Below, piece after piece: positions 32,693 through 44,995 of a stretch of 64,000 nucleotides of DNA. The stretch's first letter is position 1, and each line of letters begins with the position of its first letter. Source of the stretch: Patiria pectinifera (lineage: Eukaryota > Echinodermata > Asteroidea > Valvatida > Asterinidae); contig CM057149.1 of the NCBI GenBank assembly GCA_029964075.1, forward strand, positions 4,536,465 through 4,600,464. Reading direction: 5' to 3'. The position numbers and the translations under genes are program-made. Below the pieces are notes generated by a model. That model was given only the letters and a program-made list of their open reading frames with translations. It ran no database searches and was not told where the DNA came from.

Positions 32693-33448
32693 CACGGAAT
32701 GTCGGACGCTTCGCCCCATTTCCAAGTCGCCCCATGTCACTTCGCCCCTAACCACATCGCCCCATCCCCACTTCGCCCCATCCCCACATCGCCCCATCCC
32801 CACTTCGCCCCATTATCACTTCGCCCCATTCTCACTTCGCCACATCCCCAATTCGCCCCATCCCCACTTCGCCCCAGCTTTTACATGTAAAAAAAAGTCT
32901 CATCTAAATGTATTTTATTGGCTTAAAAACAATTCCAACAGATTCACTAATTGCTAACCAACGGAAAGAATTAGCCCACCAATATTGACCAAATGAACAA
33001 TTCATAACAAACCTCTCAAGCTATCACTCTCCGCTACCGAGAAAAAAAGCTTGAAGTAAAAGATCCAACTTTGTTCCCAACCCGGCTATACCACTTATCT
33101 GAGAACGACAATACCAATCTACATGGGGCGAAGTGGGGATGGGGCTAAGTGGGGATGGGGCGAAGCGGGGATGGGGCGAAGTGGGGATGGGCGAAGCGGG
33201 GATGGGGCGAAGTGGAATTGGGGCGAAGTGGGGATGGGGCGAAGTGGTTAGGGGCGAAGTGACATGGGGCGACGTGGAAATGGGGCGAAGCGTCCGACAC
33301 CCATCTCACCCATCACATGCGCACGAGATATATGTCGTGCGCACGAGATATTATGTCGTGCGCACGAGATATTATGTCGTGCGCACGAGATAAGAACATA
33401 ATTTTGGATGTCCTTTTAGGGGCTCCGTAACTTTAACTCCGTAAAATA

Positions 33449-34010
33449 TATCTCATAAAAACGAACTTCGAGAAAATGTATCTCATAAAAACGAACTTCG
33501 AGAAAATGTATCTCATAAAAACGAACTTCAAGAAAATGTATCTCATAAAAACGAACTTCGAGAAAAAAAATCTCGTAAAAACGAACTTCGAGAAAATGTA
33601 TCTCATAAAAACGAACTTCGAGAAAATGTATCTCATAAAAACGAACTTCAAGAAAATGTATCTCATAAAAACGAACTTCGAGAAAAAAAAAATCTCGTAA
33701 AAACGAACTTCGAGAAAATGTATCTCATAAAACGAACTTCGAGAAAAAAAATCTCGTAAAAACGAACTTCGAGAAAAAAAATCTCGTAAAAACGAACTTC
33801 GAGAAAAAAAATCTCGTAAAAACGAACTTCGAGAAAAAAAATCTCGTAAAAACGAACTTCGAGAAAAAAAATCTCGTAAAAACGAACTTCGAGAAAAAAA
33901 ATCTCGTAAAAACGAACTTCGAGAAAAAAAATCTCGTAAAAACGAACTTCGAGAAAAAAAATCTCGTAAAAACGAACTTCGAGAAAAAAAATCTCTTAAA
34001 AACGAACTTG
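33449..34010. repeat. 30-bp tandem array, right arm of FB1
   Basis: About 19 copies of a 30-bp unit (core CTCGTAAAAACGAACTTCGA) in two variants that differ by CTCGT/CTCAT and AAAAA/AATGT. The left arm holds about six copies in the opposite orientation (32344-32527). The 10-residue periodic open frames across it are by-products. Confidence 0.95.
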
Positions 34011-34180
34011 TACAAAATATATACTTGATGGCACTACAGGGCTTTCGTAGTCAGGCACCTTAGCAGGTACATTGTAAAGTGTGTCGTTTTTTTTTGAAAT
34101 TCAATGAGAGACGGATGCTCAGCAAAACAGCTCTGTGGCTCGGTACAATTAATATATCGATTGTAAGTCTAGGTTTAAAC

Positions 34181-34600
34181 CAGACGCGGTTCTAGAACAT
34201 ATTTTTTATGGGGGGGGGGTCTAGCAGGGGTGGATCCAGAAATGTTTGCAGGGAGCCGTGCTGAAATTTAGACCGTTTTTTTTTCTTCGAACACGTAGCC
34301 CTCCGTACATCAATAGGTGGTGGTGGTGGTGGTGGTGGTGGGGGTGGGGGTGGGGGTGGGCTCATACTGCCCTTTCAATGGGGAGCACTGATAAAATCAT
34401 GCACACTTTATTACCAAATAGTGTACAAATGCCCCTCTTCTAACGACTATTTTTTGGGGGGGTGAGAAAATTCGCATGTGACGTCGACTTCAAAATGTGG
34501 CCACTGCCATTTCAATTTAATTGCACAGTTTTGGGGCTAGACCCCTTTTTTTTGGGGGGGGGGGGTAACAGCCACACCCCCACCCGTAGAACCGCGCCTG
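34181..34600. mobile_element. hAT-like element with CAGACGCGGTTCTA ends
   Basis: The ends CAGACGCGGTTCTAGAAC and GTAGAACCGCGCCTG are inverted; GTTTAAAC (34173-34180) and GTTTGAAC (34601-34608) form an 8-bp duplication with one mismatch. The interior includes a second repeat fragment with GGGGTGGATCCAGAAA and GGT/G runs. The paralogous empty site is at about 37402. Confidence 0.82.
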
Positions 34601-35365
34601 GTTTGAACTTTAGTGTTTAATCTCCCCCTAGTAAACTTTCCTTGCCCAGACCCCTCCCCGGTCAACATTAACCAAAAGCGTATGCCAAAGGGGCGGGGCA
34701 AAGATAGAGCAAATAGAGCCGATAGAGCAAATAGGGGAGGACTTATGGATGATACTAATTAACACTTCAGGGGAGGTGCTCAAGAGTCTCGTACAGCTAA
34801 CTTAGGCAAAGTTTTGCACACGAGTAGAGTTTGAACACAAAATCAAGTAACATGTAGTGAAAGAGGCGGGAATGGACGGGGATAAAAGGGTAGGACATGG
34901 TACAGCTGAACATGGTACAGCAGAAAGGGGAACATGGTACAGATAAACATGATAAAAGCGGTGCTCGTTTAAAAAATACATGCATTTTGAGGCAAATATA
35001 TCATCACAAGGAATTGATACGGCAAAAGGAGTTGGTCACAGTTAGTGTAGCTTGAATATTTTCGTAATATAAAGCCTTTTATAATCTCACTTCCAAACAC
35101 GAGGCAAAATGTCTGGGTTTGTTTTACTTATATGATTACATTTTCTAAGTTTCTGTAAATCATGCTTCAAAATGAATACTTTAAACCGAGCGATTTTTTT
35201 TTACACATACATGTATGCCAATCTGTTTCCAGTGTCTTAAATATTACGCGTCAATCTGTGTTAGGTTTCAAAGGGTTCCCAAAAGATGTTATCCTCTCTG
35301 CTCGGGAAGGGGGAGTGGGGCATGCGCATAAATCCACCATTTGGCGTTTTGGTTGTACATACATG

Positions 35366-35844
35366 TCGTCACCGACACCACGAACTGACACCCTCTGCAT
35401 CACATGTGTACAAAAAAAAATTAAAAATCCAAACTTTCTTTTTTTTTGCACAAATTAGCAGTTTGTATCATGAAGTTTAACATGACGAGGTTAAAATTGC
35501 TGAAATCATATAAAATAAGCAAATTTTACTAATGAATTTTCAAGAAATTGGTCAATTCTGGTATTTTTGGTTACCACGAAGTGACCCTGCACAGGGTGTC
35601 AGTTCGTGAAAACCAAACTTGTACGTGTTTTCGGAGAGTGCGCGCATGCAATAGCGAGTGAGTGTCAGTTCGTGAAAACCAAAATTGACGCGTTTTGGGA
35701 GAGTGCGCGCACGCATGCGCAGTGTGTGCGCGCACTCTCCCAAAACGCGTCAATTTTGGTTTTCACGAACTGACACTCACTAACGCTATTGCATGCGCGC
35801 ACTCTCCGAAAACACGTAAATTTTGGTTTTCACGAACTGACACC
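35366..35844. mobile_element. Inverted-repeat element, copy B (right end lost)
   Basis: It begins with the same TCGTCACCGACACCACGAAC as 12315-12871 and follows it closely through the nested palindrome (GTGTCAGTTCGTGAAAACC, TGCGCGCACGCATGCGCAGT). It stops after an inner CACGAACTGACACC, so the last roughly 120 bp are missing. Confidence 0.85.
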
Positions 35845-36799
35845 TATCTTAATCATTTAATTGCTAATTAACTAAGCAGATTGTTACAATATATTTTCTT
35901 TCAATTTTCTTTTTTTTTAAAGAAATATAAATGCTGGATCCTCCCTCTTGTCGTCGAAATGGTTTAGGGGAAAATAACGAATTTCCGGGTATATTAAAGG
36001 GTATTCCTCATTAAATAGGCCAACAATCCGTCCGCCGAGCTTATCAATAGATCATTTGTGTTGTACATATACTCAAATTATTCTATTTTAGAATGTAATA
36101 AGGTACTTGAAGACATATGGTACTGCACCTCTAGCCTGGACTTGGGGCTTCAAAATTCTGAGAATTTTTGAGGCAATTGGGTCTGAAAGTTGCTCTATCT
36201 ATAAGCCACGTTGTGGAATATCCTTTTTCCAAATGGCTTCTTTTTCAATTTGAGAAACATCGTTCGTTTTAGGGGTGGTCTTTTGGGTGAAAATTTCTCC
36301 AAAATGTTATTAGTAAACCCGCCAAAAATTGAAAAGAAAATGAAAAATGACATGTTGATCATCATTTTGTTGTACAGCCTGATCAGCTGTGAGAGTTCTG
36401 AGTATTTTTAAAACGCTTTTGAAGTAAAAGTGGGGATTTATCACTGGTTTCTATGGGAATGTTTATACTGGGGTGCACCAGTTACAATAATAAGCTTACA
36501 GGTTGGGTGGTGAACCTGTTTCTTAAAATCTGAAGGCCCGGCAAAATGGTTTCTGGTGTATTTCTGGCAGTCAGAGGATTAATGTCTACCAATAGGCTAT
36601 CTATGATTGTACTCATAAAAGTGCTATGATAGCACTCATAAAAAATGACACCATTTGGCTCAATGTAGCTGGCAAATCTCAAGATAGATTTTTGAAAATC
36701 ATCGAAGCTAAGCTTGTCCTCTCTTAGGAATCTCATGCCCCTCTCCGCCCCAAAATATCCTAACCCCGCGAACACTGGCCAAACAAACTCGACATATCG

Positions 36800-38160
36800 T
36801 TTCCCAACATTATGGCATGGACGAAGTTTGGCCACTTGGCCTAAACAGACAAATTAATTTGTCTCATTAAAGTTATAATTTCATTTCGTGACATCCATTT
36901 ATTCTGCCTTTCCCAATCCTTCAGAGTCCTCTAAAACTGTCCACCCTCATGGTCCAACACTGATTTGGGGAAATCCTTTCACACTATGCATGTATAGCAT
37001 GAAGCAACACCGCTGCTACGGGTAAAATCATAGTTTCCAACTGGACCACCAGGGTTGACACTGCTGCTGTTACCTGGATAGAAAATCTCACATCTACAGC
37101 CGACCTGTGTACACGTTCAGGGGTGCTAGCGTGAAAGGTACACTTTGCCTACCTGTGTTTGATGGTACCCGGTTCCTTTGACGTTGCACACTTATTGATT
37201 TCAACCCGATGGTGCGAAAAGGTTAAATGGGTTTAAAATGAATTTTGAAGGTAGCTGACCTCAAGAGTTGTCATGCATCTTAGCAGGCCATACATTGTAT
37301 GTGATGTATAGTGTTTCGTTTCTTTTGGATCTTTAAGAAGAGTCGGATACCCGGCAAACAGCTCTGAAGCTCGGTACAATTTATACATCAAATGTAAACC
37401 TACGTTTTAACTGGTTTTGAATCTCCTTCTATTTAAACTGTATTGCCCGATCCCTCCCCGGTCAAAATTAAGCGAAAGATTATGCCAAAGGGGCAGGGCA
37501 AAAGTAAGCACGATAGTTGGGTGGGGTTGAGGTTAGCCTATATTGCAAATATGGGAGGACTTATGGATGTACTGAAACTGCAGGGGAGGTGGTCAAGAGC
37601 CACGTTCAACTAACCGAGGCAAAGTTTTTTACACGGCTACCGTTTAAACACAAAATCAACCCACGAAAACTGAGGCGGGAATGGGCGGTGGTACGGGACA
37701 TGGTACAGCCGAACATGGTACAACATAAAGTATGGGGTAAAGCTGAAATGTACAGCCGAAATGCATTGTCAATAACAATTACATGCAATTGGAGGCAAAT
37801 ATAACTTATGGCAAAAGGAGTTGGTCACATTTCACTTGTAAGTCGGCTGATTTTCCTTTTTTTTCTGTCAGCCTCTGAGCCTCTGTCATACACAATAGGC
37901 AAATATTACGTTTGTACATTTTAATGATGGAATTGTGTACGCTTCTATTATTCATGCTTTAGAGTGAAAACCTTATAAACAGAGTGATATTTTTTGTGTT
38001 TATATTTTACATGTCCTGTGTACAACAAGCTGTTTTCAGTGTCTGAAAGCTTACAGTTGTGTTAATTTATGTTATGTTTCAACAGTTTCAGAAGTGATGT
38101 AATCATTTCTACGCGGGGAAGGGGAAAGTGGGCATATGCACGATTCCGCTTTTTGCGTTT
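36800..38160. repeat. Segmental duplication, copy 2 (lacks the inserts)
   Basis: It carries the same blocks in the same order as 31815-35340 but is uninterrupted at GTCATGCATCTTAGCAGG (about 37270) and at TACGTTTTAACTGG (about 37402), the empty sites of the foldback and hAT-like insertions. Confidence 0.85.
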
Positions 38161-38407
38161 TTTGTCCGTTTTAAACTTAAAACTCTTACACTGTCTTATA
38201 AAGGAATAGTAAATGTAAGTTTGTTTCTGTTTTTTTATTTCTAAATGTAATTGTTAATTGTATTCAGCTGTTGGTGGCAATGCATAATTCAAGCAATAAA
38301 CCAATTAACCGGTAAAATACATTGAATCTGATTTTTTAAACTGTTGTATGCCAATGGTTTGCGGCTTCGATTCTTAGTGAAAGCATCAGGACTTTGTGCA
38401 GGAAGTA

Positions 38408-38503
38408 ATAGTTGAAAGTAGTACTTTTCTATTGCAGCATATTTGTAACAGTTTGATGCATTTTAATAAGTACTTTTCTATTGCAGCATATTTGTAACAG
38501 TTT
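38408..38503 (+). repeat. Tandem duplication of about 52 bp
   Basis: AGTACTTTTCTATTGCAGCA followed by TATTTGTAACAGTTT occurs twice in a row. No associated gene. Confidence 0.8.
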
Positions 38504-38997
38504 AATCTGACTGTCAGACTTGCTGTTTCCTACAAAGCCACGGAAACGTTAAATGCCTTAATAGCATCGGTCCAGACAATAGGGCCAGTTAACCCTAACT
38601 GTAAGGGCTCTTTGGGGGTTAAGTACCAAATACCACATTATACTACATGTGTTGTCCCACACTTGAATGGAAAGAAATGCATACTACAGGTTTACTACTC
38701 AGTGTAGTGTTTTGTAGCTTTAGCTGAGGTTAGGGAGGATGAAGATCTTGATGTATTTTTTTCTTTAAATTGTATTATTATAGTTTCCAATATTGCCGAC
38801 ACTAGCATATCACTATATATATAAAATCGAACTCCCGTATTGCATGTTTTATTGCATCAAGCTATGTAGGCCTATCCGTAAGGCTCAAAGGTGAATATAT
38901 TTGCACTAGAGATGCAGGGCTAAGAATAACACTTGTAAACACTTGAAATCGCGTTATTTGATAAGGAAAGTCACCCACTGACTTGTCAACTTTGTAG

Positions 38998-39119
38998 ATG
39001 TTTGCTTCACGGCAGACCAAAACAAAATACTTGAGTGTGGACTTCGGAACGTGGAAAACCCAGAATATTTATGGACGAAAGACGCTACTGAGTCCAAAGA
39101 TTTGGCAGCATTTTCACTG
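38998..39119 (+). CDS. Orphan exon candidate, unknown protein
   Basis: A 122-nt segment between acceptor CAACTTTGTAG and donor GTAAGCAC is open in the frame that starts in phase 1 and ends in phase 0. It would encode about 40 residues including ADQNKILECGLRNVENPEYL and TKDATESKDLAAFSL. Composition and both splice sites look exon-like, but no domain is recognised and no partner exon was found nearby. It may belong to a gene with very long introns, or be a transposon remnant. Confidence 0.35.
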
Positions 39120-39628
39120 GTAAGCACTATAATTATTTGTAATTATCGCAGCAAGATCATACCCATTGAAACGAGGTTAAGGGTAGTATTTAAGGGAATC
39201 AGCATTTTTAAGTTCAAAACGCGCGCAGATTGTTTCGAAATACATGCATATTCATTCTTAACACGCAATCAGTGCTGTTTGAGTATTTGTATTTGCATCT
39301 GGCGCAAGATTTCCGTGCAGATGAAAAAATTGTAGGGTTTGCAAAAAAATCTATCAATACACAAATGTCAGGAAAATGGAAAGATCTAGGGTCGAACAAC
39401 TCACTTCGTCACAGGAAGTCCAGAATGTCTAGCGTTTCAGCCATGATATAACATTAAAACGTGGACACAACACACTGAAGATATGATCACCGATCACGAC
39501 TGAAGAGTTTGTTCCATCCAGTTCGATTTTCCACGAGTCTTATGAAGCCCTCTGTCTTCCGTCCACTGCCATCCATCTAAATTTGTCTTTGACGTCCCCC
39601 CTTCCAGCTGCCCTCTACGATGCGCCCC

Positions 39629-39933
39629 GGTGGCGTAGCTAGGATTTTATTAGTGGGAGGGGGCACGGAGGGGGGATCAGAATATCATGGGGGATCAGAA
39701 TATCATGGGGGGCAGTTTTTCCCAGTTGGGCCCTATAATGCCTCGCTATATCCATTGACATAAGAAATTGTGAACAATAATCCTTTGACTAACTGAAAAC
39801 ATACAACTTACAAAAACCCTTTTTGGCCGGGGAAGGAAAAGGGGCATTATCAGTATATTGGTGGGGGCACCTGAGGGGGCACGGAAAAATTGTGGGTGGG
39901 AGGCACGTGACCCCCGCGTGGCTACGCCACTGG
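39629..39933. mobile_element. hAT-like MITE with GGTGGCGTAGC ends
   Basis: Left CCGGTGGCGTAGCTAGG and right TGGCTACGCCACTGG are inverted; TGCGCCCC (39621-39628) and TGCGCCGT (39934-39941) are an 8-bp duplication with two mismatches. The interior has a short tandem repeat (GGGGGATCAGAATATCAT, twice). Confidence 0.75.
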
Positions 39934-40771
39934 TGCGCCGTGGAGGATGATGCTGGCCAGTGATCCCTTGACTGTGATGATGTGATGTTCCTACCTCCCT
40001 TTTCACCTCCTGGTAAAGCTCTGTAGGCCTCGTTGTCTTGACATTTCTGACGTTATGCTATGTGTTGCCCAAGGTTTCTGTTTGCCCTTGGACTTTGCTG
40101 GCTGCTTCTTGCAGGTTTTCTTGGACTTTTCTGTGAAACTCCTCAGGTTTCATCTCTGTGGCTAAAAGCGGTGCACAGCGGCGACACAACGGCAAGAAAT
40201 AAATCAAGGATGTAACTGTCCCTCTGATATAGCCCACTCTGATATTTCGTTTCTTCTCCAGTTTTTTTTTTCAGTATAGGAGGCACAGTGCAGTAATTAT
40301 AGGTACATGTAATGATCACTGCCAATATCGGCATCAGGAAAGGTTCGGGGTTGTTGTTTTGTTGGCACCATCTATGCTGCCCTGAAATACGTTTGTAATT
40401 ATGATAATAGTCCATCATGTTGGGGTATTTCCATCAGGAGAGTGCCTGTTTGCCATGCCAAAGAGCTTTCGATCTTGAAAGGTGTTGCAGATGGTCAACT
40501 CATGGAAGTGTGCGTCCTCAAGAAGCCGCAGACCCCTGTCGTTGGTGGTGCCCATGGCCAGACCATGCCGGCCAGCGATATTTCCCCCCCCCCAAACGAC
40601 AACTGCATGGGGTGTAAGCTATGATATGTTAGACTCTACTTCTTTTAAAAACATGAGAAAAAAAATAAAATTAGAAAAAGAGAAATAGATTTGAACGTAA
40701 TGAAATTCGGACTTTATTTCCCTAAAAAAATCCTCCCAAGCCTCAGATTGGAAAAGAAAAGAAAAATCGGG

Positions 40772-40860
40772 TAAAAGTGGTGATTCGAACCCATGCCGCG
40801 AGGATCCCTAGCGGTTCAAAATCACAACCTTACCAGCTGAGCTATCGAACTGCTCGACAA
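40772..40860 (-). repeat. tRNA-like sequence
   Basis: The minus strand has TAGCTCAGCTGGTAAGG and GGGTTCGAATCACCA. The spacing between them is slightly long and the acceptor stem is poor; a tRNA-derived repeat is more likely than a gene. Confidence 0.45.
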
Positions 40861-40999
40861 TTTCTGAAAAATCATGGTAATACATACATTGCGTACCATC
40901 ATAAAAGTATCGTAGAGGGCGCTCAACAACCATGCAATGTGGATGTTGTTTTGGATAAATTAATTCGCTGCCGGCGAATTTTTGTGTGTGTGCCTTCCC

Positions 41000-41212
41000 A
41001 TTGGTAGTACCGGTCTTCGAATTCCAGTCCCCCGCCATGCAGGAGGTGAATAAGCCTATCTTGCTATTAGACCCCTTGCATGGAAGTTCCCGCGCTGTAG
41101 AATCTGTCCATCTGGTCTGCCTCAGTAGTTGTGCGTAGATCTGCAGGACAGAGAAGTTGAAGAGTTTGGCACTCACTCTGATATTGATGACACGGTCAGA
41201 CATTGGTCTCAA
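41000..41212 (-). pseudogene. Fragment of a LINE endonuclease
   Basis: The minus-strand frame contains INIRVSAKLFNFSVLQIYA, then AGDWNSKTG, matching the QVYAPT and GDWNAKVG motifs of the endonuclease at 18 kb at the same relative spacing. It is a small, diverged relic. Confidence 0.6.
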
Positions 41213-42294
41213 CGCTATGACTGCCCCGGCCTGCGGTATTTTTGTTAATCAGGAAGGCAGTCCCATTCATTTGTTCCGTGTCCTGTCCGCTGTATTTGAC
41301 CTCTTGATGTTCTCATCTCGCCCACTACACAGTGAGTCTTGTCTCAGCTATGCTTTATATATTCCAGGTATAGTGTTCTAGTTCATATTCCATCTGCTCG
41401 ATTTTACTGCTTACGTTCCACTTACCTATTTTGAATGTTTTCTTCTCAGTTTTAGTTGCGATTTTTTTTCGCCAGTATCAGACTTATCGCCACCACCCTT
41501 TCCAGTGGTGCACGTGGACGTTGTTAACCCGGGCCTCGTCGGATCCGTATGAGTGCCTTAATCGTTTTCGTCATTGTCAGTTCGTGGGCTACTTTGGGCA
41601 TGGGATATGTCGGCATCCTTCTCCTCTCCAGGCGACTTGCTACTAGATGGTCATTGGGTGGTGAGCTCATCCGCGCTTATCTACACAAACGAGATAGACA
41701 GAGCAGAGGACAAAGCTAGGCAATTCCAGCAATTCCAACGAAAAACAGCAATTTATGCAAATTCATTCTTCCCAGATCCACCCGAGACCAAATCGTCTAC
41801 CACAATACATCATCGATTCTCCTTCAAACCTGGTTTTTACAATATCATTTGAAAGCTTTACCCTGGGCAAAAAAAGGGATCGCGATCATTTTTATCATCA
41901 AAAGCTTCAATTTATTGACTCCATGGTGGAAGGTTTTCAGAGGTAAACAAACAAGTACACGACACACGCTCTCGTACAATGTTAAAAATAATTCCAACTA
42001 TGCGACAAAATATAAAGCAAAAGAGAGGTCTGTCTGGAAGAACAGTGGTGTAATTTATTTTCAAATTTCTTTTTTGGTTTTTGAAATTATTGGCTTTCAA
42101 ACTTTGAAGTATTTATTAAAATATGTGCCGCTAAATTAGCTCCATAAATTAGGCTCCAATGAGATCCATACGGCGGTGAAAGCAACTTGTGAGGAAATTG
42201 TTTGAAGAAAATTTATTTTGGAGACTGTTTTGCGCTTAATATTTACTATGGCATATAAGTACTTGGTTAATAATTACTTCCAAATAGGACCAGA

Positions 42295-42455
42295 AGGCAC
42301 CCCTGTGCACACGGGTGCCTTCGAGTTTATACCACGGGTGCCTTGGAGTTTATACCTCTGGTTCTTTTCAGAACCATTCTCTTATTTGAGAAATTATTCG
42401 CACATGGTGTTTCCGAAAACCTTTCATTATTGGGTGCCTTCGAGTTCTAGAAGCA
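42295..42455 (+). repeat. Short GGGTGCCTTCGAGTT repeats
   Basis: GGGTGCCTTCGAGTTTATACC recurs in three diverged copies (near 42320, 42344 and 42431). No coding meaning is seen. Confidence 0.6.
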
Positions 42456-42618
42456 GTTAATAGCCAGAAAAAAATCAAAGGGGTAAAAAAAATCATCTTC
42501 CCGAACTTTATACTGTTTGCCTGGGTACTCTGCTGAATTAAATGTCTATGAATTATATATCAGGTAAGTATTTACCATCGTTATTATCAGGTGAAAAACA
42601 TCCTGATCATTACTTTAA

Positions 42619-43001
42619 GGGGCCCATGACATGGATTTTACTCGGGAACATGTTTTTGAATCTTTCTACTCCTATTAAATGTATGAACACTACTTGACGT
42701 TTCTTTTCATTAATTTGCAATGCTGTTCCTGAAAAATGAGAGCGCTGTTGTTGTGATGTCAGTTTAGGAAGACACGATTTGATTAAAGTATTTTCTGTTC
42801 AAATTGTGAACCCAACATTTGCTCATGAAATATGAAAAAAAAATGAGGAAAGTTTGCCCACTGGAAATTGGCATTAGCATAAAAAGCAAAGGCACCAAAC
42901 ATACATTTGATAATAGCAAAATTAAAATTTAAAATCAGGTTTTACGGTGAAAATTTAGGTGTATTTGCAATGATTGCAAAAGAAATTACATTGCATGGAC
43001 C
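42619..43001. mobile_element. Possible TTAA-flanked MITE
   Basis: TTAA at 42615-42618 and 43002-43005 flanks GGGGCCCATGACATGGATTT and, on the other strand, GGTCCATGCAATGTAATTTC. The inverted repeat is imperfect with an indel, so the call is tentative. Confidence 0.45.
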
Positions 43002-43009
43002 TTAAACAC

Positions 43010-44925
43010 GACTTTTCCTCGTACGTAGCTGATGTGTGACTCACTAATACAGATGAAGTCCAGTATTTGAGCCATATTGCTGGGGCTATATAGCTACAGC
43101 AGACCCAGTAACTTTGCGCTAGAGCTCTCATTTTCTTGAATTTCGGTTTGGATTCATTTGGTCCTACTTCAGCGCCCTAACGTGTGCAATCAGTGATGCA
43201 TCATCTGCCACACATCCGGCTCCAAAACAACATTTCTAAATGAAAACAAAGACATGTATGACAAAATACCTTATAAATTGCTACTGGCTTATCAAAGTGG
43301 CAAAGACGAACTACGGGGGCATCAACGGTACTCCAGTTAAAAACTTTTTGCCAAAACGATAAATTGTCCACGCTTGGTGTGACCTTTAAAATACAACTAT
43401 GCCTTGGTACACGCCAAAGCGTGCCTGTTGTTAAGCAAAGCTAATCCGATTACGTACTTAGACGCTGTAACAGAGCAGTGAAATTCGTGAACCCCCCAAA
43501 ACATGGCCTTTTGAACGTTGTGTTTCTCAGAAAATATGCTCGGTATGATTGAAATGTTAAATTTATAACGGTAGAAGACATTCTAAACCTCATGTCAATG
43601 AAACAATTGCCGTCATCGATGCCGAAACGTCAATACCTGTTCCTGGTAAAGCTGAAATTCAAGTCTGGAAGAAATCGTTCGAAAACTTCCCCAAATCTAT
43701 GTTTTTATCTCAATTTCTAGGAAATTACTCAAGCTGTTATTTCACGAGTTATTATACACTTAAATCAACTAAGTATATTTCGAATTTCAGCTTAATTTGT
43801 TGTTGCAAACGCTAGTGTTACACCTTGAACCAAATACAAATTTCGACGAGGATTTTTTGCCGACCAAACCCACGTGCATTGTTTTCAGCAAAGACCCTGA
43901 GCGCCGTAGGCGCTATGGTTGACCGATTTCAGCCCAGCAACACAATGACGAAGCGCATATTAGCATATTCATAAGCGTTACTTGGCGTGGGTCTCGGTAT
44001 CGACCAATGGAAGCCGGTAAAAAGGGTGATATTTTATTAACAACTCGTGAAGAAGGCTTTTATGCAAATTTTTACTGCACACCATAATGGATAGGAACCT
44101 TTTTAATATTTGTGAGGCTTCGTGTGTGATATTTATTAAATAACAACTCGTGAAGGAGGCTTTTATGCAAATTTGTAATGCACATCATAATGGATAGGAA
44201 CCTAATTATTATTCGTAAGGCTTGAAAAGATTGACAGACATTGCAAACACTAGTGTAATAACTTTAAAAATGCACGTAGACAGGCCTATTTTTTTCAATT
44301 TCAACGAAAACTAATGAACATTACACAACAATTTTTTAGCAGGGAAATAAATATAAATTTTATAAGGGAAATAAACCCCGAAAGTTGCAAAAAGATACGG
44401 TCCTCCAAACGGGAGAAATTATTGTCAAAGATTTCGTCCGCCACAGTGAACATGTCCGTGTGCATGTAGTTTCATTCAAAATAAAGTGTTACGTTACCTT
44501 TAGAAATCGCCCTTCGCAACCACACGGCTGTTATAGCCAAGCGTACCTTTACCATTCCACAAAACAGTCATTAATAGATCCAGATAGTGTGCACTGAGGT
44601 GGTAAAATTGATAGAAAATGTGATAACTGTCTACAAAGAGTTCAAAGCAAATTAACTTGCACTTTATTCGAACATTTTGTAATTGTGTTATGGTAATTAT
44701 CTGGGTTCAAAGTTTATCCTGTTCCGATTCATAAACGTGCATCCGATATTTTTATCACATCCGATATTATCACCAACTTCAAAAGTTTGAAAATCTTGAC
44801 ACACATCGTGACTTTATAGGGCCTGATCCCTGGCTATATGTCATATGAATAATTGGCTTCTGACTAGCGCCCCTCCGAACAAACACACTGACTTAATTGG
44901 GAAACGCCAACATAGGGCTGCATGG
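43010..44925. other. Stretch with one local tandem duplication, no genes
   Basis: At 44029-44125 and 44129-44225 a roughly 97-bp segment (ACAACTCGTGAAGAAGGC, TTTTATGCAAATTT, CATAATGGATAGGAACC) is tandemly duplicated with few changes. Otherwise no gene or element ends are recognised. Confidence 0.6.
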
Positions 44926-44995
44926 GTAGCTCAGTTGGTGGATTGCCGGAATTAACGATGGTCCGGAGGTCCAAGTTTGAAACCCCACCCTAGTG
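44925..44995 (+). repeat. tRNA-like sequence
   Basis: GGGTAGCTCAGTTGGTGGA and a weak B box (AAGTTTGAAACCCC) sit at tRNA spacing with a CCGGA / TCCGG stem. The altered B box argues for a pseudogene or SINE head. Confidence 0.45.

Larger units (their letters stand above)
32306..34049. mobile_element. Foldback element FB1 with satellite-built arms
   Basis: The termini TACGAAAGCCCTGTAGTGCC and GGCACTACAGGGCTTTCGTA are inverted; exact GTCAGG duplications lie at 32300-32305 and 34050-34055. Each arm repeats the same series in mirror order: about 38 bp of terminus, a 30-bp tandem array, a TTACGGAG / CCCCTAAA segment, 21-bp units with TCGTGCGCACGA, and 16-17-bp CTTCGCCCCATCCCCA units; a non-repetitive 245-bp spacer is central. 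It has no transposase gene. The empty site is at about 37270. Confidence 0.93.
31815..35340. repeat. Segmental duplication, copy 1
   Basis: Colinear with 36800-38160: shared blocks include CATTTATTTCTGCCTTTCCC, CAGGGGTGCAAGCGTG, CAGCTCTGTGGCTCGGTACA and TATGCCAAAGGGGCGGGGCA, each with a diverged match in copy 2. Copy 1 is longer because it contains the foldback element at 32306-34049 and the hAT-like element at 34181-34600. Confidence 0.85.

Noticed and set aside
33449-34010. CRISPR-like array of regular 30-bp units
   Set aside because: Units are directly adjacent without unique spacers, sit inside an inverted-repeat element, and the sequence is eukaryotic.
33476-34015. Long open frames with a 10-residue period on both strands
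   Set aside because: They arise from a 30-bp tandem repeat in the foldback arm; frames are open because the unit length is a multiple of three.
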